From contig CANDVA010000009.1 of the NCBI GenBank assembly GCA_947389015.1, forward strand, positions 1 to 64,000: a stretch of DNA of 64,000 nt. The letters are read 5' to 3'. This DNA is from an uncultured Clostridia bacterium. Its GTDB lineage: Bacteria > Bacillota > Clostridia > Oscillospirales > Ruminococcaceae. A model generated the notes under the pieces. The model made no database searches. It saw nothing but the letters and a program-made list of their open reading frames with translations, and was not told the origin of the DNA. Positions within the stretch are counted from its first letter, which is position 1. Each line of letters begins with the position of its first letter. This document shows, in pieces, positions 32,529-40,978 of this stretch. Both the position numbers and the translations under genes were made by a program.

Positions 32529-32556
32529 GTTATAATATAAATACCGATAATGTCAG
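32529..32556 (-). promoter_or_regulatory. Possible promoter of the stray tail-fibre gene
   Basis: Minus strand CTGACA (32,556-32,551), 16 bases, TATAAC (32,534-32,529). About 100 bases upstream of the start at 32,431. Moderate match. Confidence 0.5.
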
Positions 32557-32706
32557 TTCATATTCAATGGAGAGCACGGCTCTATTGACGACATTGCTTT
32601 GTCTCAGGGTGTGATTATTTATTAACCTTTGAAACAAGTCTTTATTTTCCTTAGTATAGTAATCTAGCTCGTAGCTGCTTCTTAATTACATTAATTAGAA
32701 GTACAT

Positions 32707-32996
32707 TCAGTCCTTTTTGTTCTCTTTATCTAACGACTTTACATTATCATATTTGTATTCATTCTCAACAGCATTGTGAAGATAAAAAGCGAACTTAAGG
32801 GACAACTCTTGCACCATCAGCTCACCAACCCCGGGTTTGTTAACAAACATCCACACATTCCTGTAATATTTTATATTTAAAATAATCTGTTGCGTAATAT
32901 AAGTATCTGTAAAACTAGATAACCTATTTAAGAAATGTAACTGTTTTACATTCTCTATGACCTTTGGCGATTTGAACTTGTTGTGTGGACTTCAAA
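32707..32996 (-). pseudogene. Orphan gene fragment (C-terminal ~95 residues)
   Basis: An open minus-strand frame without a usable start, ending at the TGA 32,709-32,707. It reads as ordinary protein (SPKVIENVKQLHFLNRL, ILNIKYYRNVWMFVNKPG, LSLKFAFYLHNAVENEY), helical and lysine-rich. An in-frame TGA lies just before it. No family recognised. The remaining gap 32,432-32,706 contains only a promoter and an AATTA-rich inverted repeat near 32,678-32,702. Confidence 0.45.
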
Positions 32997-33082
32997 ATAT
33001 TTTCTTTAAAGATCTAATGCTAAACCTATTGATTGGAGCAAAAACAATAATTCCACCACTAATAGTTTAAACGAAAAAGCCC

Positions 33083-33110
33083 TTGACATATTTTAAAATT
33101 ATGTTACAAT
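33083..33110 (+). promoter_or_regulatory. Promoter of the ROK gene
   Basis: TTGACA (33,083-33,088), 16 bases, TACAAT (33,105-33,110); start of transcription near 33,117, ATG at 33,149 after GAGGTAACTACT. Confidence 0.75.
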
Positions 33111-33148
33111 ATAAATATAGATAATCTTTTCAAAATGAGGTAACTACT

Positions 33149-34276
33149 ATGAAAATCGAAAACAGTGTTGATAGAAAGCGTGCTACGAGAAACAGTGTAT
33201 ACCACTATCTATATAATTGCAAGGACTTTTGTTCGCGTCAGATATTGGCGAATGAACTGGGGTTAAGTCTTCCCACCGTTTACCAGAATCTTGCGGAGCT
33301 GATGGAACTGGGGCTTGTTTGCGCGACGGACGAGAAGCTTTCTACTGGCGGACGTCGCGTGGAGGGACTGTCAATAGTGGAGGATGCGCGTTATGCCATC
33401 GGTGTTTCGATAAGCAACGACGCGCTGCGCATTTCCGCCGTTGATCTTCGTTTGAATGAGCTTGCGTATAAAAAAGTGTCGATGCGGCACTCTGAGGATC
33501 GTATGGTCTATGCTAAGCGTATTCGAGATGAGCTCGGCTGCTTTATTGGTGAGATCGGGATCGACCGCGGGCGCTTGTTGGGCGTGGGAATAGCGTTTCC
33601 GGGGATAGTATCCAAGGACGGAATGATGCTCGAATATGCGCCGACGCTTGGCTTGCGCAACGTTTCGCTTAGAGAGTTCAGTGAGAATTCGTCATATGAG
33701 ATACACATAGAAAATGACGCGAACTGCGGAGGAGGCACGGAACGATTTGCGCGCGGCGACAAGGAGAATATCGCGTATCTGTCGATAGAAGAGGGCATTG
33801 GCGGCGCTGTTTTTACCAATGGTATGTCGTATTTTGGAGACAATCACCGGAGCGGTGAGTTCGGGCATATATGCGTTGAACCCGGCGGGCTTCGGTGCAG
33901 CTGCGGACGTCAGGGGTGTCTTGAGGCATACTGCTCGTCAAGGCGCATAAGTACGGATCTTGGCATTACTATTGAGGAATTTTTCGATGGCATTCAAAAC
34001 CGCAATGTTGACTACTATATGAAGTGGGAGAGTTATTTGTATCACCTGGCAATCGGTATCAACAATATTCGCATGGTGCTGGACTGCGACGTTGTGCTGG
34101 GCGGTTTTATGACCGAGTATCTCACCGATTCAATGCCGCGGCTCAAGGAATACCTTGCTGCTTTAAATTCGTTTGAGCGCTCCTCCGATTATGTTCACCT
34201 TAGCCGTCAGCGCAAGCACGCGATACCTATGGGCGCTACGCTGTATTTTATTACAAAATTTCTTGATGAGCTGTAA
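33149..34276 (+). CDS. ROK-family transcriptional regulator
   Basis: 375 residues. N-terminal winged HTH (CSRQILANELGLSLPTVYQNLAELMELGLV), then the ROK sugar-kinase fold with the zinc motif CSCGRQGCLEAYC and the IENDANCGGGTERFARG segment. ROK repressors sense a sugar and control its uptake or use. No sugar transport operon is adjacent. Intact despite lying between two phage relics; own promoter. It might autoregulate or act in trans. Confidence 0.9.
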   Translation: MKIENSVDRKRATRNSVYHYLYNCKDFCSRQILANELGLSLPTVYQNLAELMELGLVCATDEKLSTGGRRVEGLSIVEDARYAIGVSISNDALRISAVDLRLNELAYKKVSMRHSEDRMVYAKRIRDELGCFIGEIGIDRGRLLGVGIAFPGIVSKDGMMLEYAPTLGLRNVSLREFSENSSYEIHIENDANCGGGTERFARGDKENIAYLSIEEGIGGAVFTNGMSYFGDNHRSGEFGHICVEPGGLRCSCGRQGCLEAYCSSRRISTDLGITIEEFFDGIQNRNVDYYMKWESYLYHLAIGINNIRMVLDCDVVLGGFMTEYLTDSMPRLKEYLAALNSFERSSDYVHLSRQRKHAIPMGATLYFITKFLDEL

Positions 34277-34400
34277 AAAAAACACGGTTGAGTCGTTTCT
34301 GCGCGAGTTCGGAAAACGGTTCAGAGCAACGCAAAGCACCAAATTCTCGGGGCAAATACGAGTAGATATGGCAGAATGATTTCGATGCAGGTTAAAGCTA

Positions 34401-35079
34401 TAAGGTAGACGATTTAATAAAAATATCGGAAAAATTCCAGTTGTCGTTAGGTTCCCTTATTAAAGGAACAGATACTGGTAAAGTTGTGTTGACCGATGAG
34501 GAAAAAGATTTATTAGAAATCTTTAAAAAACTAAGTTCTACGGATAAAACACGTATTTCAGAACGCGCCGAAACACTCGCCGAGCTAGCCGCCGAACGAG
34601 TAAACCAAGAGCGAGCAGCTGAACAGCACAAAAAGGCGGTACAGATTGACGCCCCCGCCGCCGATGAGCAGCCAGAACCCGAAGATAACGAGCCGAAACA
34701 GAAAGAAGATTTTTATATTGACCTCTGTTCTCTTCCCGCCAGCGCAGGATCGGGCGTGCAGCTTGACGAAGGATTTACAGAGCCTATGCAGATCAAACCC
34801 ACTGCGATTGCGCAGCGTGCCAACTACGCCGTTCGCGTCTTCGGAAACAGCATGGAGGACACATATTACGACGGTGATATCGTCCTTGTCGAAATCTGTC
34901 CGGACGTTGCGATCGGCGAGATCGGCATTTTTATCGTAAACGATCAAGGCTACATCAAACAGCGCGGCGAAGATCGCCTGATCTCACTAAACCCCGAAGC
35001 TCCAGATGTTGATATACACGAAGGGGACGTTGTTTACTGTCGCGGTCGCGTTCTGGGCAAAGCAGAGCCCATAGAATAG
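34401..35079 (+). pseudogene. Truncated S24 repressor of a second Mu-like phage
   Basis: The frame is open from about 34,401 (KVDDLIKISEKFQLSLGSLIKG, the end of an HTH domain). The first part of the HTH is gone. The linker (AADEQPEPED) and the peptidase domain (SAG cleavage site, GNSMED, GYIKQ) align with the prophage repressor at 27,050-27,835. A short product from an internal start would lack DNA binding but keep the dimerisation/peptidase domain. Confidence 0.88.
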
Positions 35080-35118
35080 TCCCTCGAGCGGCTTGCCCTA
35101 TGAGCATAAAAAATCATA

Positions 35119-35147
35119 AATCCCGATTACAAAGGATAATCGGGATT
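35119..35147 (+). terminator. Repressor terminator of the relic
   Basis: AATCCCGATTA and TAATCGGGATT, a perfect 11-bp stem with a 7-base loop, followed by TTTTCC. The main prophage has a decayed version at 27,888-27,914. Confidence 0.85.
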
Positions 35148-35268
35148 TTTTCCATATCATAAGTCAAAATGAGCGACTAAAAAGCACTCAAAAAAACATA
35201 TTTTAATAGGTATAAAAAATTGCACAAATTTTCAACCTAAGTTAATATCTTTTACCCGCATTTTTGTT

Positions 35269-35319
35269 GCAAGAAACAGATTTCTCGACAGTAGTACTTT
35301 TGTTTCTCAAGTTTCTCGC
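35269..35319. repeat. Four-copy 9-mer array RTTTCTYRM
   Basis: Inverted copy 35,269-35,277, 2-base gap, direct copy 35,280-35,288, then 35,302-35,310 and an abutting copy 35,311-35,319. Spacing is identical to the array at 28,036-28,086, but the 9-mer is different. Confidence 0.85.
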
Positions 35320-35691
35320 AAAAAAATTTTAAAAACGTTAATAAAAGTAAATGGATTTAAAAGTCCATTTTTTCTTTAAAACGCACCGCAAAGCTATTTT
35401 AACAAAAATAAAACATTCTAAAACACTTTTTTTAATCCTTGTCCAGCTTACCCAAAATCCAAGAAAACACCGAAAAAACGCCCAAAAGGCTTTGACAAAC
35501 CTTTCGGGCGTTCTTTTTATAAAATTTCGCGCTCCTGCAAGAAAATTCAGCACGGTTGAGCGAAATTTTTTGCATTTTTGAATATCTTGCGGATTTTTTC
35601 GGCTTATTTTATTTTTCGTGTTTTACTTGTCAAATAACAACAAGGCGGTTTGTTGTTTGTCGAATAATCGGTTGTCGGTTTGTTCCATTGA

Positions 35692-36314
35692 GTTAGCTCG
35701 ACAGACGACGGCTGGAGCGGAACAAACTTCGACAGACCGAGCTTTCAGCGCATGATTGACGATATCGAGGACGGAAAGATCAACTGCGTGATCGCAAAAG
35801 ATCTGTCAAGGCTTGGCAGGAACTACATTCTCACCGGACAATATACCGACTTCTATTTCCCGTCAAAGGGTGTAAGATATATTGCTGTCAGCGACGGAGT
35901 AGACAGCGAGAAAGGCGAAAGTGAGATCGCGCCGTTCCTCAACATTCTGAACGAAATGCACGCCCGCCAGACAAGCCAAAAGGTCAAGGCGGCGATGAAA
36001 ACCCGCTTCCTGGGCGGAGCGCATTACGGGGCGTATGCGCCGATCAGTTACAACCCCCCCCCGAGCTCAAGGGGAAGATTATCCCCGACGAGGACACGCG
36101 GTGGATTGTTGAAAAGATATTCGATCTCGCGGCGCACGGAATGGGAGCAGCCAAAATCCACGTCACCCTTGACGAGGAGCATATCCCGACTTCCGCTTGG
36201 CTGAACTACCGGAGATACGGAACGTTCTCTCACATTTTCGAGGGGCAGCCCGAAAACAAATGGCACCAATGGACAACGGCGAATATCAAGACGACCCTGT
36301 CCAACGAGGTATAA
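35692..36314 (+). pseudogene. Large serine recombinase remnant
   Basis: Frame begins DDGWSGTNFDRPSFQRMIDDIEDGKI and continues VIAKDLSRLGRNYILTGQYTDFYF, the resolvase catalytic domain lacking its N-terminus with the nucleophile Ser. At a run of nine C (36,054-36,062) the frame shifts; the continuation ELKGKIIPDEDTRWIVEKIFDLAAHGMG is in the next frame and ends at TAA 36,312-36,314. Three lesions: missing 5' end, homopolymer shift, missing 3' end. Another dead mobile element, lying 50 bases from the relic phage end. Confidence 0.88.
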
Positions 36315-36348
36315 ACCGCATGGCTAAACCACTCTACTAATCGTAGAT

Positions 36349-36377
36349 TGACAAAACTCCGCTTATGGGATATAATA
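36349..36377 (+). promoter_or_regulatory. Consensus promoter of the XRE membrane regulator
   Basis: TTGACA (36,349-36,354), 17 bases, TATAAT (36,372-36,377), ATG at 36,399 after AAAGGGGGAGTTTTT. Confidence 0.85.
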
Positions 36378-36398
36378 TGACCGAAAGGGGGAGTTTTT

Positions 36399-37256
36399 AT
36401 GGATCCCGTTAGAACAGGCAAATTCATTTTACAGCTGCGAAAGGAACACGGTCTGACACAAAAAGAACTCGCCGATAAAATAAGTGTAACGGATAAGGCG
36501 GTTTCGAAATGGGAGTGCGGTCGTGGGTTCCCCGACATTGGCGTTCTGGAGAGCCTCGCGGGAGAACTTGGTACGTCGGTGACAGAGCTTGTGAGCGGAG
36601 AGAAGTCCACTCCCGAAACTATACGCGGGCAATCCGACGATGTTCTTATAGAAATGCTGCTCTATGTAAAGCGAATGATCCGAAAAACGATCGGTACGCT
36701 TATGCTGACAGCGGGTATCGTCATGCTGGTTATGCCACTGTATTACGCGGGAATTTTCCTGCCGATGTTCATAGGCGGTGCTATATTGACGATAGGGGGA
36801 GTGTTTATGTTTGCTTCAAAGTTTTCCACCAAGTCGTACAGACTTCCCAAAAGCGTCTGTGAATTCGTTTCGCTCGGAGCGCTCGCCGCGGCTTTGGTTC
36901 TGGAAGCGCTTCCCAACGGCGTGATTTTATGGTGGGCAGCACCGCCCGGAGAAGCGCCTCATGCCACGTTTCACAGTTGGTTCGACCCTACGCTTTACGG
37001 CGCAGCGATGTTCCCGCCGTTCATAACCGCGCTGCTCACGATTGCCGTGACGGTGTTATCCGTAATCGTTATTATAGCCGGCAAGCGCGCCGCAAAGCCG
37101 CAAAACGCGCTATTCGTCTGCCTAATCGTGACCGCGGTCATATCCGCTTGCCCCGTTCTGTACGGTTTTAAGCATGTTACGGTGATCGGCGTTTTAATCA
37201 CGCTTATGCTTACACTCTCGGCGATATTCAGAGCTGCCGCCAACGCCAAGCGATAA
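36399..37256 (+). CDS. XRE-type regulator with C-terminal membrane domain
   Basis: 285 residues. HTH at residues 8-62 (LRKEHGLTQKELADKISVTDKAVSKWECGRGFPD), then a linker and five or six hydrophobic helices (TLMLTAGIVMLVMPLYYAGIFLPMFIGGAI, FVSLGALAAALVLEAL, ALLTIAVTVLSVIVIIAG, LFVCLIVTAVISACPVLYG, VLITLMLTLSAIF). A one-component membrane-bound regulator; signal unknown. Followed by a strong terminator. Confidence 0.85.
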   Translation: MDPVRTGKFILQLRKEHGLTQKELADKISVTDKAVSKWECGRGFPDIGVLESLAGELGTSVTELVSGEKSTPETIRGQSDDVLIEMLLYVKRMIRKTIGTLMLTAGIVMLVMPLYYAGIFLPMFIGGAILTIGGVFMFASKFSTKSYRLPKSVCEFVSLGALAAALVLEALPNGVILWWAAPPGEAPHATFHSWFDPTLYGAAMFPPFITALLTIAVTVLSVIVIIAGKRAAKPQNALFVCLIVTAVISACPVLYGFKHVTVIGVLITLMLTLSAIFRAAANAKR

Positions 37257-37275
37257 GTCCTGCGCAAATATACAA

Positions 37276-37307
37276 AAAGCCGCCGTGCATTCACACATGG
37301 CGGCTTT
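37276..37307. terminator. Bidirectional terminator
   Basis: AAAGCCGCC and GGCGGCTTT arms between converging genes (XRE regulator and nrdR). Confidence 0.8.
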
Positions 37308-37312
37308 GACAT

Positions 37313-37768
37313 TCACTTGCTTTTGTCGTCCTTTAATTCAGAAATTATCCGCATAAAGCTGTCTACATCGTCAAAATCCCTGTAAACAGAGGCAAATCTG
37401 ATATACGCCACGTCGTCGATCTCCTTAAGCTTATGCAGAGCGATCTCTCCGATCTTCTCCGATGTTACCTCGCGTTGGAGCGAATTCTTAAGATCGGTTG
37501 CGATTTCCTCAACGATATTTTCGATAGTTTCCAGAGACACAGGGCGCTTGACCGTCGCACGGCACAGCCTGTCGACCAACTTTCCGCGGTCAAACGGCTC
37601 GATCGTATGATCCTTTTTAATTACCATCAGCGGAATCTCCTCGATTATTTCGTAGGTAGTAAAACGTGTTCCGCATTGAATACATTCGCGGCGGCGGCGA
37701 ACCTTGTTCTCGGTCGGTCGTGAATCAATTACCTTGCTCTCCTCGCAGCCACATTCGGGACATCTCAT
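37313..37768 (-). CDS. nrdR: NrdR transcriptional repressor
   Basis: 151 residues from the ATG at 37768 (after GAAGGAGAAATTATT); a start 21 bases upstream is unlikely. Zinc ribbon with C3, C6, C31, C34 (MRCPEC…ECIQCGTRFTTYE) followed by an ATP-cone (MVIKKDHTIEPFDRGKLVDRL, VAYIRFASVYRDFDDVDSF). It represses ribonucleotide reductase genes in response to ATP/dATP. Monocistronic here. Confidence 0.96.
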   Translation of the reverse strand: MRCPECGCEESKVIDSRPTENKVRRRRECIQCGTRFTTYEIIEEIPLMVIKKDHTIEPFDRGKLVDRLCRATVKRPVSLETIENIVEEIATDLKNSLQREVTSEKIGEIALHKLKEIDDVAYIRFASVYRDFDDVDSFMRIISELKDDKSK

Positions 37769-37816
37769 AATAATTTCTCCTTCTCGCAAAAAAAGATTGA
37801 AACACCATATATATGT

Positions 37817-37845
37817 ATTATATCACAATATTTTGTATTTTTCAA
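37817..37845 (-). promoter_or_regulatory. nrdR promoter
   Basis: Minus strand TTGAAA (37,845-37,840), 17 bases, TATAAT (37,822-37,817). Confidence 0.75.
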
Positions 37846-37894
37846 CATTTCAGACAAAATTTTTATAAAAAAATTAAAAAAATATTATTTTTTA

Positions 37895-37923
37895 TTGAAA
37901 TCCGCCGCGAAATGTGATATACT
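37895..37923 (+). promoter_or_regulatory. Promoter of the 37.9-39.2 kb operon
   Basis: TTGAAA (37,895-37,900), 17 bases, TATACT (37,918-37,923); ATG at 37,947 after AAGAGGTGATAAT. Divergent from nrdR. Confidence 0.75.
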
Positions 37924-37946
37924 ACTTATTATAAAGAGGTGATAAT

Positions 37947-38525
37947 ATGAGCTTTCAGATAAACGAGTTCTCCGATATTGCGGCGCTTACGCAAAGCCGT
38001 TCGCAGCGCTCGGATAACGGTCTTTTCCGCGAGACGGTCGAAAGCGCGATGACCGAGCGCAACGCGGTCACGTCGCTGCCTCTTGCTCCTGGCGCGGACA
38101 GCGGCTATGTCGTGGTGTCTCCCAAGCTTGAAGAGAAGCTGAAAGCAGACCCCGAGCTCGCCGAGGAGATCTCGCAGAAAATAAACGAAATGTGCAGATG
38201 TTATGGTGAGAACTGCCGCGACAATATCGTGGTCGTTGACAGAAACGGCGAGATCACGCAATATTGTACCAAGCATGACAAAAACAAGGACTATCCTACC
38301 GCGGAGGAGCTCAAGGAACTCGCCAAGGCGCGGGCACGCAAAAAAGCGCGTCTTGACGCTTATTTCAAGCTGGTGGAACGCATTTCCATAAAAAGGAAGC
38401 TTATTGAGCAGGAGAACGCCAAGCGCGCGGTCAACAAGAAATACCGCTATTCGGTCGCGAAGATCGAGCTTATCGCCAAAAGCATTCTTCAAAAGCCGTC
38501 AAAGGAGCCTGAGTATTACAGTTAG
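37947..38525 (+). CDS. Hypothetical Clostridia protein (DUF6033-like)
   Basis: 192 residues, soluble. Middle SGYVVVSPKLEEKLKADPELAEEISQKI and NIVVVDRNGEITQYCTKHD; C-terminal long basic helix (ARARKKARLDAYFKLVERISIKRKLIEQENAKRAV). The layout resembles DUF6033 proteins of Clostridia. Function unknown. First gene of a three-gene cluster. Confidence 0.6.
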   Translation: MSFQINEFSDIAALTQSRSQRSDNGLFRETVESAMTERNAVTSLPLAPGADSGYVVVSPKLEEKLKADPELAEEISQKINEMCRCYGENCRDNIVVVDRNGEITQYCTKHDKNKDYPTAEELKELAKARARKKARLDAYFKLVERISIKRKLIEQENAKRAVNKKYRYSVAKIELIAKSILQKPSKEPEYYS

Positions 38526-38534
38526 GAGCAGCGT

Positions 38535-38936
38535 ATGTTGGATCTGGTTTTTTTGGTCTTGATGTTGATAGTGCTTATCCATGCTATACGCGGCGAATTT
38601 CAGGAAACGCTGTGCAATGTCGCGGCAGTCATAGGGGTCGTCGCCGCGCTGATCGGGATAATATCGGCATTTTTTAATACGTCATCGACTAACGGCGTAC
38701 CGCTCACCCTAAATCTTTTCCTGCTGATATTAGCCGTTCTGCTGCGTAGATTTGCTAAGCAATTTGTCAAGCTGTATGAGGAAAAGGAGCGCGAGAACGC
38801 GGAAAAGCTGCTTGCCGAAGCGTCGCGTTACGTGCGCGACAACGAAAAGGCGCTTCCGCCCGTCTACACCGAGGGTAACTTCGACGACCCCGAGCTGAGG
38901 TTCGGTAAGGGCGGCTACACCGACAACGATTTGTAA
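38535..38936 (+). CDS. Small membrane protein
   Basis: 133 residues with three hydrophobic segments (LVFLVLMLIVLIHAI, VAAVIGVVAALIGIISAFF, LTLNLFLLILAVLL) and a charged cytoplasmic tail. Nine bases after the preceding gene. Not recognised. Confidence 0.65.
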   Translation: MLDLVFLVLMLIVLIHAIRGEFQETLCNVAAVIGVVAALIGIISAFFNTSSTNGVPLTLNLFLLILAVLLRRFAKQFVKLYEEKERENAEKLLAEASRYVRDNEKALPPVYTEGNFDDPELRFGKGGYTDNDL

Positions 38937-38955
38937 CAGCTATCGGAGGAATTTT

Positions 38956-39213
38956 ATGGGAACAAGGGTTGCGGTGATGAGCATTATCGTCGAGAACGCC
39001 GAAACGATTCGGCGGCTTAACGAGATACTTCACGAGTACGGAGAGTACATCATAGGCAGAATGGGGATACCGTACAGAGAGCGCGGGATACATATTATAA
39101 GTATCGCGATCGACGCGCCGCAGGACACGATCTCCACTCTCGCGGGCCGGATAGGCAGTCTGAAGGGAATTACCGTAAAAACGGCGTTCTCAAGCGTAAA
39201 GTTCGACGAATGA
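38956..39213 (+). CDS. TM1266-type (iron-only hydrogenase system) regulator
   Basis: 85 residues: RVAVMSIIVENAETIRRLNEILHEYGEYIIGRMGIPYRERGIHIISIAIDAP, DTISTLAGRIGSLKGITVKT. This is an ACT-like/NikR C-terminal-like domain commonly annotated as a putative regulator of [FeFe]-hydrogenase maturation systems. No hydrogenase maturation gene is nearby in this window. Its ligand is unknown. Confidence 0.82.
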   Translation: MGTRVAVMSIIVENAETIRRLNEILHEYGEYIIGRMGIPYRERGIHIISIAIDAPQDTISTLAGRIGSLKGITVKTAFSSVKFDE

Positions 39214-39245
39214 TAAAGCGCCGATATAATTCTTTAATAAATCAA

Positions 39246-39267
39246 AAGCTCTCCCGCAGGAGAGCTT
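39246..39267. terminator. Bidirectional terminator
   Basis: AAGCTCTCC-CGCA-GGAGAGCTT, a perfect 9-bp stem, between converging transcripts. Confidence 0.85.
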
Positions 39268-39278
39268 TCTGTTACTTA

Positions 39279-39935
39279 TCAACTTGTATATTCCTCATAC
39301 AGGCGATCATATTCTTCTTTGGCGATATCGCCATAATCCTGCTCCAAGCCGATATCTCCCTTGTCCCAGCCCTTGCGGTAAAACTCCTTTGTAAAAGGCT
39401 TGGCAACATCGGGATAGGTGATCGTTCCGCGGGAAAGGAGATGCTCGACCTCATAACCGTTTTCGGTCTTCCTGACCGCCGACAGTACCTCGTCCGCCTT
39501 CATATTGTTCCCCTCGTCGTAAGCAAAGGAGAACATATACACCTTTTCACCGTCAATTTTGCCCTCTTTAAGCGATATCTTGTCGATATAATTAACTTTT
39601 CCCGCGCCGAAAGAACAGTTTAAAGTCATTCCGTCATCGCTCTTCTCCCAGATCTCGAACAGCTTCGGATTAGCCATTGAGGTGAGTACAAGCAGTTCGT
39701 CCTTTCCGTCGAAGTCAAGGTCGATTATTTTTGTGTCGTAAATAGGTCTGTCCTCGCCTATATAGCTTTCTTTGACTGTTTCAATGTCGTTATCCGAAAT
39801 GGAATTATCGGCGCTATCGGACATGGGGATGCTGTTGCCGCTGTCGGAAGCGCTCCCCGAGGTCTCGCTGTTGTCGCAGCCCGTAAATGCCGTAAGTAAT
39901 GCCAATGTGCAGATAAATGCAGTAAATTTTTTCAT
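39279..39935 (-). CDS. Lipoprotein 4 of the paralogous cluster
   Basis: 218 residues from the ATG at 39935 (after GGAGGACATCATT). Lipobox LLTAFTGC in a signal nearly identical to its three neighbours, then a Ser/Asp-rich linker and a beta-rich domain with DTKIIDLDFDGKDELLVLTS, an FG-GAP-like calcium-loop motif (DLDFDGKDEL). The domain differs from the other three. Anchored outside the membrane; ligand unknown. Last gene of the operon. Confidence 0.8.
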   Translation of the reverse strand: MKKFTAFICTLALLTAFTGCDNSETSGSASDSGNSIPMSDSADNSISDNDIETVKESYIGEDRPIYDTKIIDLDFDGKDELLVLTSMANPKLFEIWEKSDDGMTLNCSFGAGKVNYIDKISLKEGKIDGEKVYMFSFAYDEGNNMKADEVLSAVRKTENGYEVEHLLSRGTITYPDVAKPFTKEFYRKGWDKGDIGLEQDYGDIAKEEYDRLYEEYTS

Positions 39936-39951
39936 AATGATGTCCTCCGTT

Positions 39952-40962
39952 TTATTCGTCAATGCGCTCTATATCAACAATTTCGGCGTAAAACGCGGGC
40001 AGATCAACGGAAACTATACCGCCCCATTTGACGTTTGTCAGGGTGATCTTTACGCGCACCAAATCTTTTTCGCCAAAAATCTCATCCATATCAATGTCAT
40101 CGATAGTACCGACTATCCAATTGGTGCCGATGTCGGAAAGAACATAGTTTCCATCCGAGCTCATCATGCTCTGTAATCCACCACTCGGATCTAACTGCCG
40201 TTTGCAGGCCGGGATCCCGTTTGTTTTTGTCGGATCCGGCATGAAGGACAGGTCGTTCGTTTTCAACAGATAATCGTCGCGTTTTACCGCCCACAACATA
40301 CCCTCCAGAGTAACTTCTCCGTCAAATTCAATGTAATTATCCCTTACGGGATCGGACGTATCAATGGGGAAGCGCTCAAAGACTGCCTTTTTGACCGTAA
40401 GCCCGCAGTCAAGCTTGTCGCCCGCCTTTACCTTGAACCATTTTATCTCGGGAAGCTCGTCGATCATTTTCTGTTCTTCGGCGGCGTCGAGGAACTCACC
40501 CTCGTAAAAAAACGGACGGCAGTATCTGATATAGGCGAAATCGTATCTTAACACGGTGGACGTAGATGACTTTGAATCGAATTTAAATCCCGGACTTCCG
40601 ATTTCGTCGTGCGGATCCCGCGTGTCAAAAATTTCCGCCGCGTCCGTCACTTGAACAGTCTCGCCGTCGGGAGCGACAAAGTTAAGTATTCCGTATTTCG
40701 CAATGATCTCCAATTGCTCGTCCGTGAACTTCGGTTCGGGAACGCTGTCCGACGAACTTTCGGGCAAGCTCTCCGTACTTTCGGGCAGGCTCTCCGAGCT
40801 GTCGGGGGTGCTTTCCGAGCTGCTTGTGTCGTTTGATGTGATCTCGGCTGTGGAAACACTGCTTTCGCTCTCGGAAGCGCTCACCGAGGTCTCGCCGTTG
40901 TCGCAGCCTGTAAATGCCGTAAGTAATGCCAATGTGCAGATTATTGCGGTAAATTTTTTCAT
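39952..40962 (-). CDS. Lipoprotein 3 of the paralogous cluster
   Basis: 336 residues from the ATG at 40962. Same signal and lipobox (LLTAFTGC), a long Ser/Glu/Pro linker (STPDSSESLPESTESLPESS), then a domain shared with lipoprotein 2: FDFAYIRYCRPFFYEGE, EIKWFKVKAGDKLDCGLTVKKAVFE, EFDGEVTLEGMLWAV, FMPDPTKTNGIP and VRVKITLTNVKW. Probably a surface binding or sensing protein; family not recognised. Confidence 0.8.
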   Translation of the reverse strand: MKKFTAIICTLALLTAFTGCDNGETSVSASESESSVSTAEITSNDTSSSESTPDSSESLPESTESLPESSSDSVPEPKFTDEQLEIIAKYGILNFVAPDGETVQVTDAAEIFDTRDPHDEIGSPGFKFDSKSSTSTVLRYDFAYIRYCRPFFYEGEFLDAAEEQKMIDELPEIKWFKVKAGDKLDCGLTVKKAVFERFPIDTSDPVRDNYIEFDGEVTLEGMLWAVKRDDYLLKTNDLSFMPDPTKTNGIPACKRQLDPSGGLQSMMSSDGNYVLSDIGTNWIVGTIDDIDMDEIFGEKDLVRVKITLTNVKWGGIVSVDLPAFYAEIVDIERIDE

Positions 40963-40978
40963 AACAGCGTCCTCCGTA

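Larger units (their letters stand above)
34401..35639. mobile_element. Relic of a second Mu-like prophage (immunity end only)
   Basis: Contains the truncated repressor, its terminator, the conserved end block, a four-copy 9-mer array, the subterminal hairpin and a terminus CA at 35,638-35,639 homologous to the main prophage end. The rest of the phage has been lost by a deletion reaching ~34,401. The tail-fibre gene at 31,069-32,431 may be another surviving piece. Confidence 0.85.
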
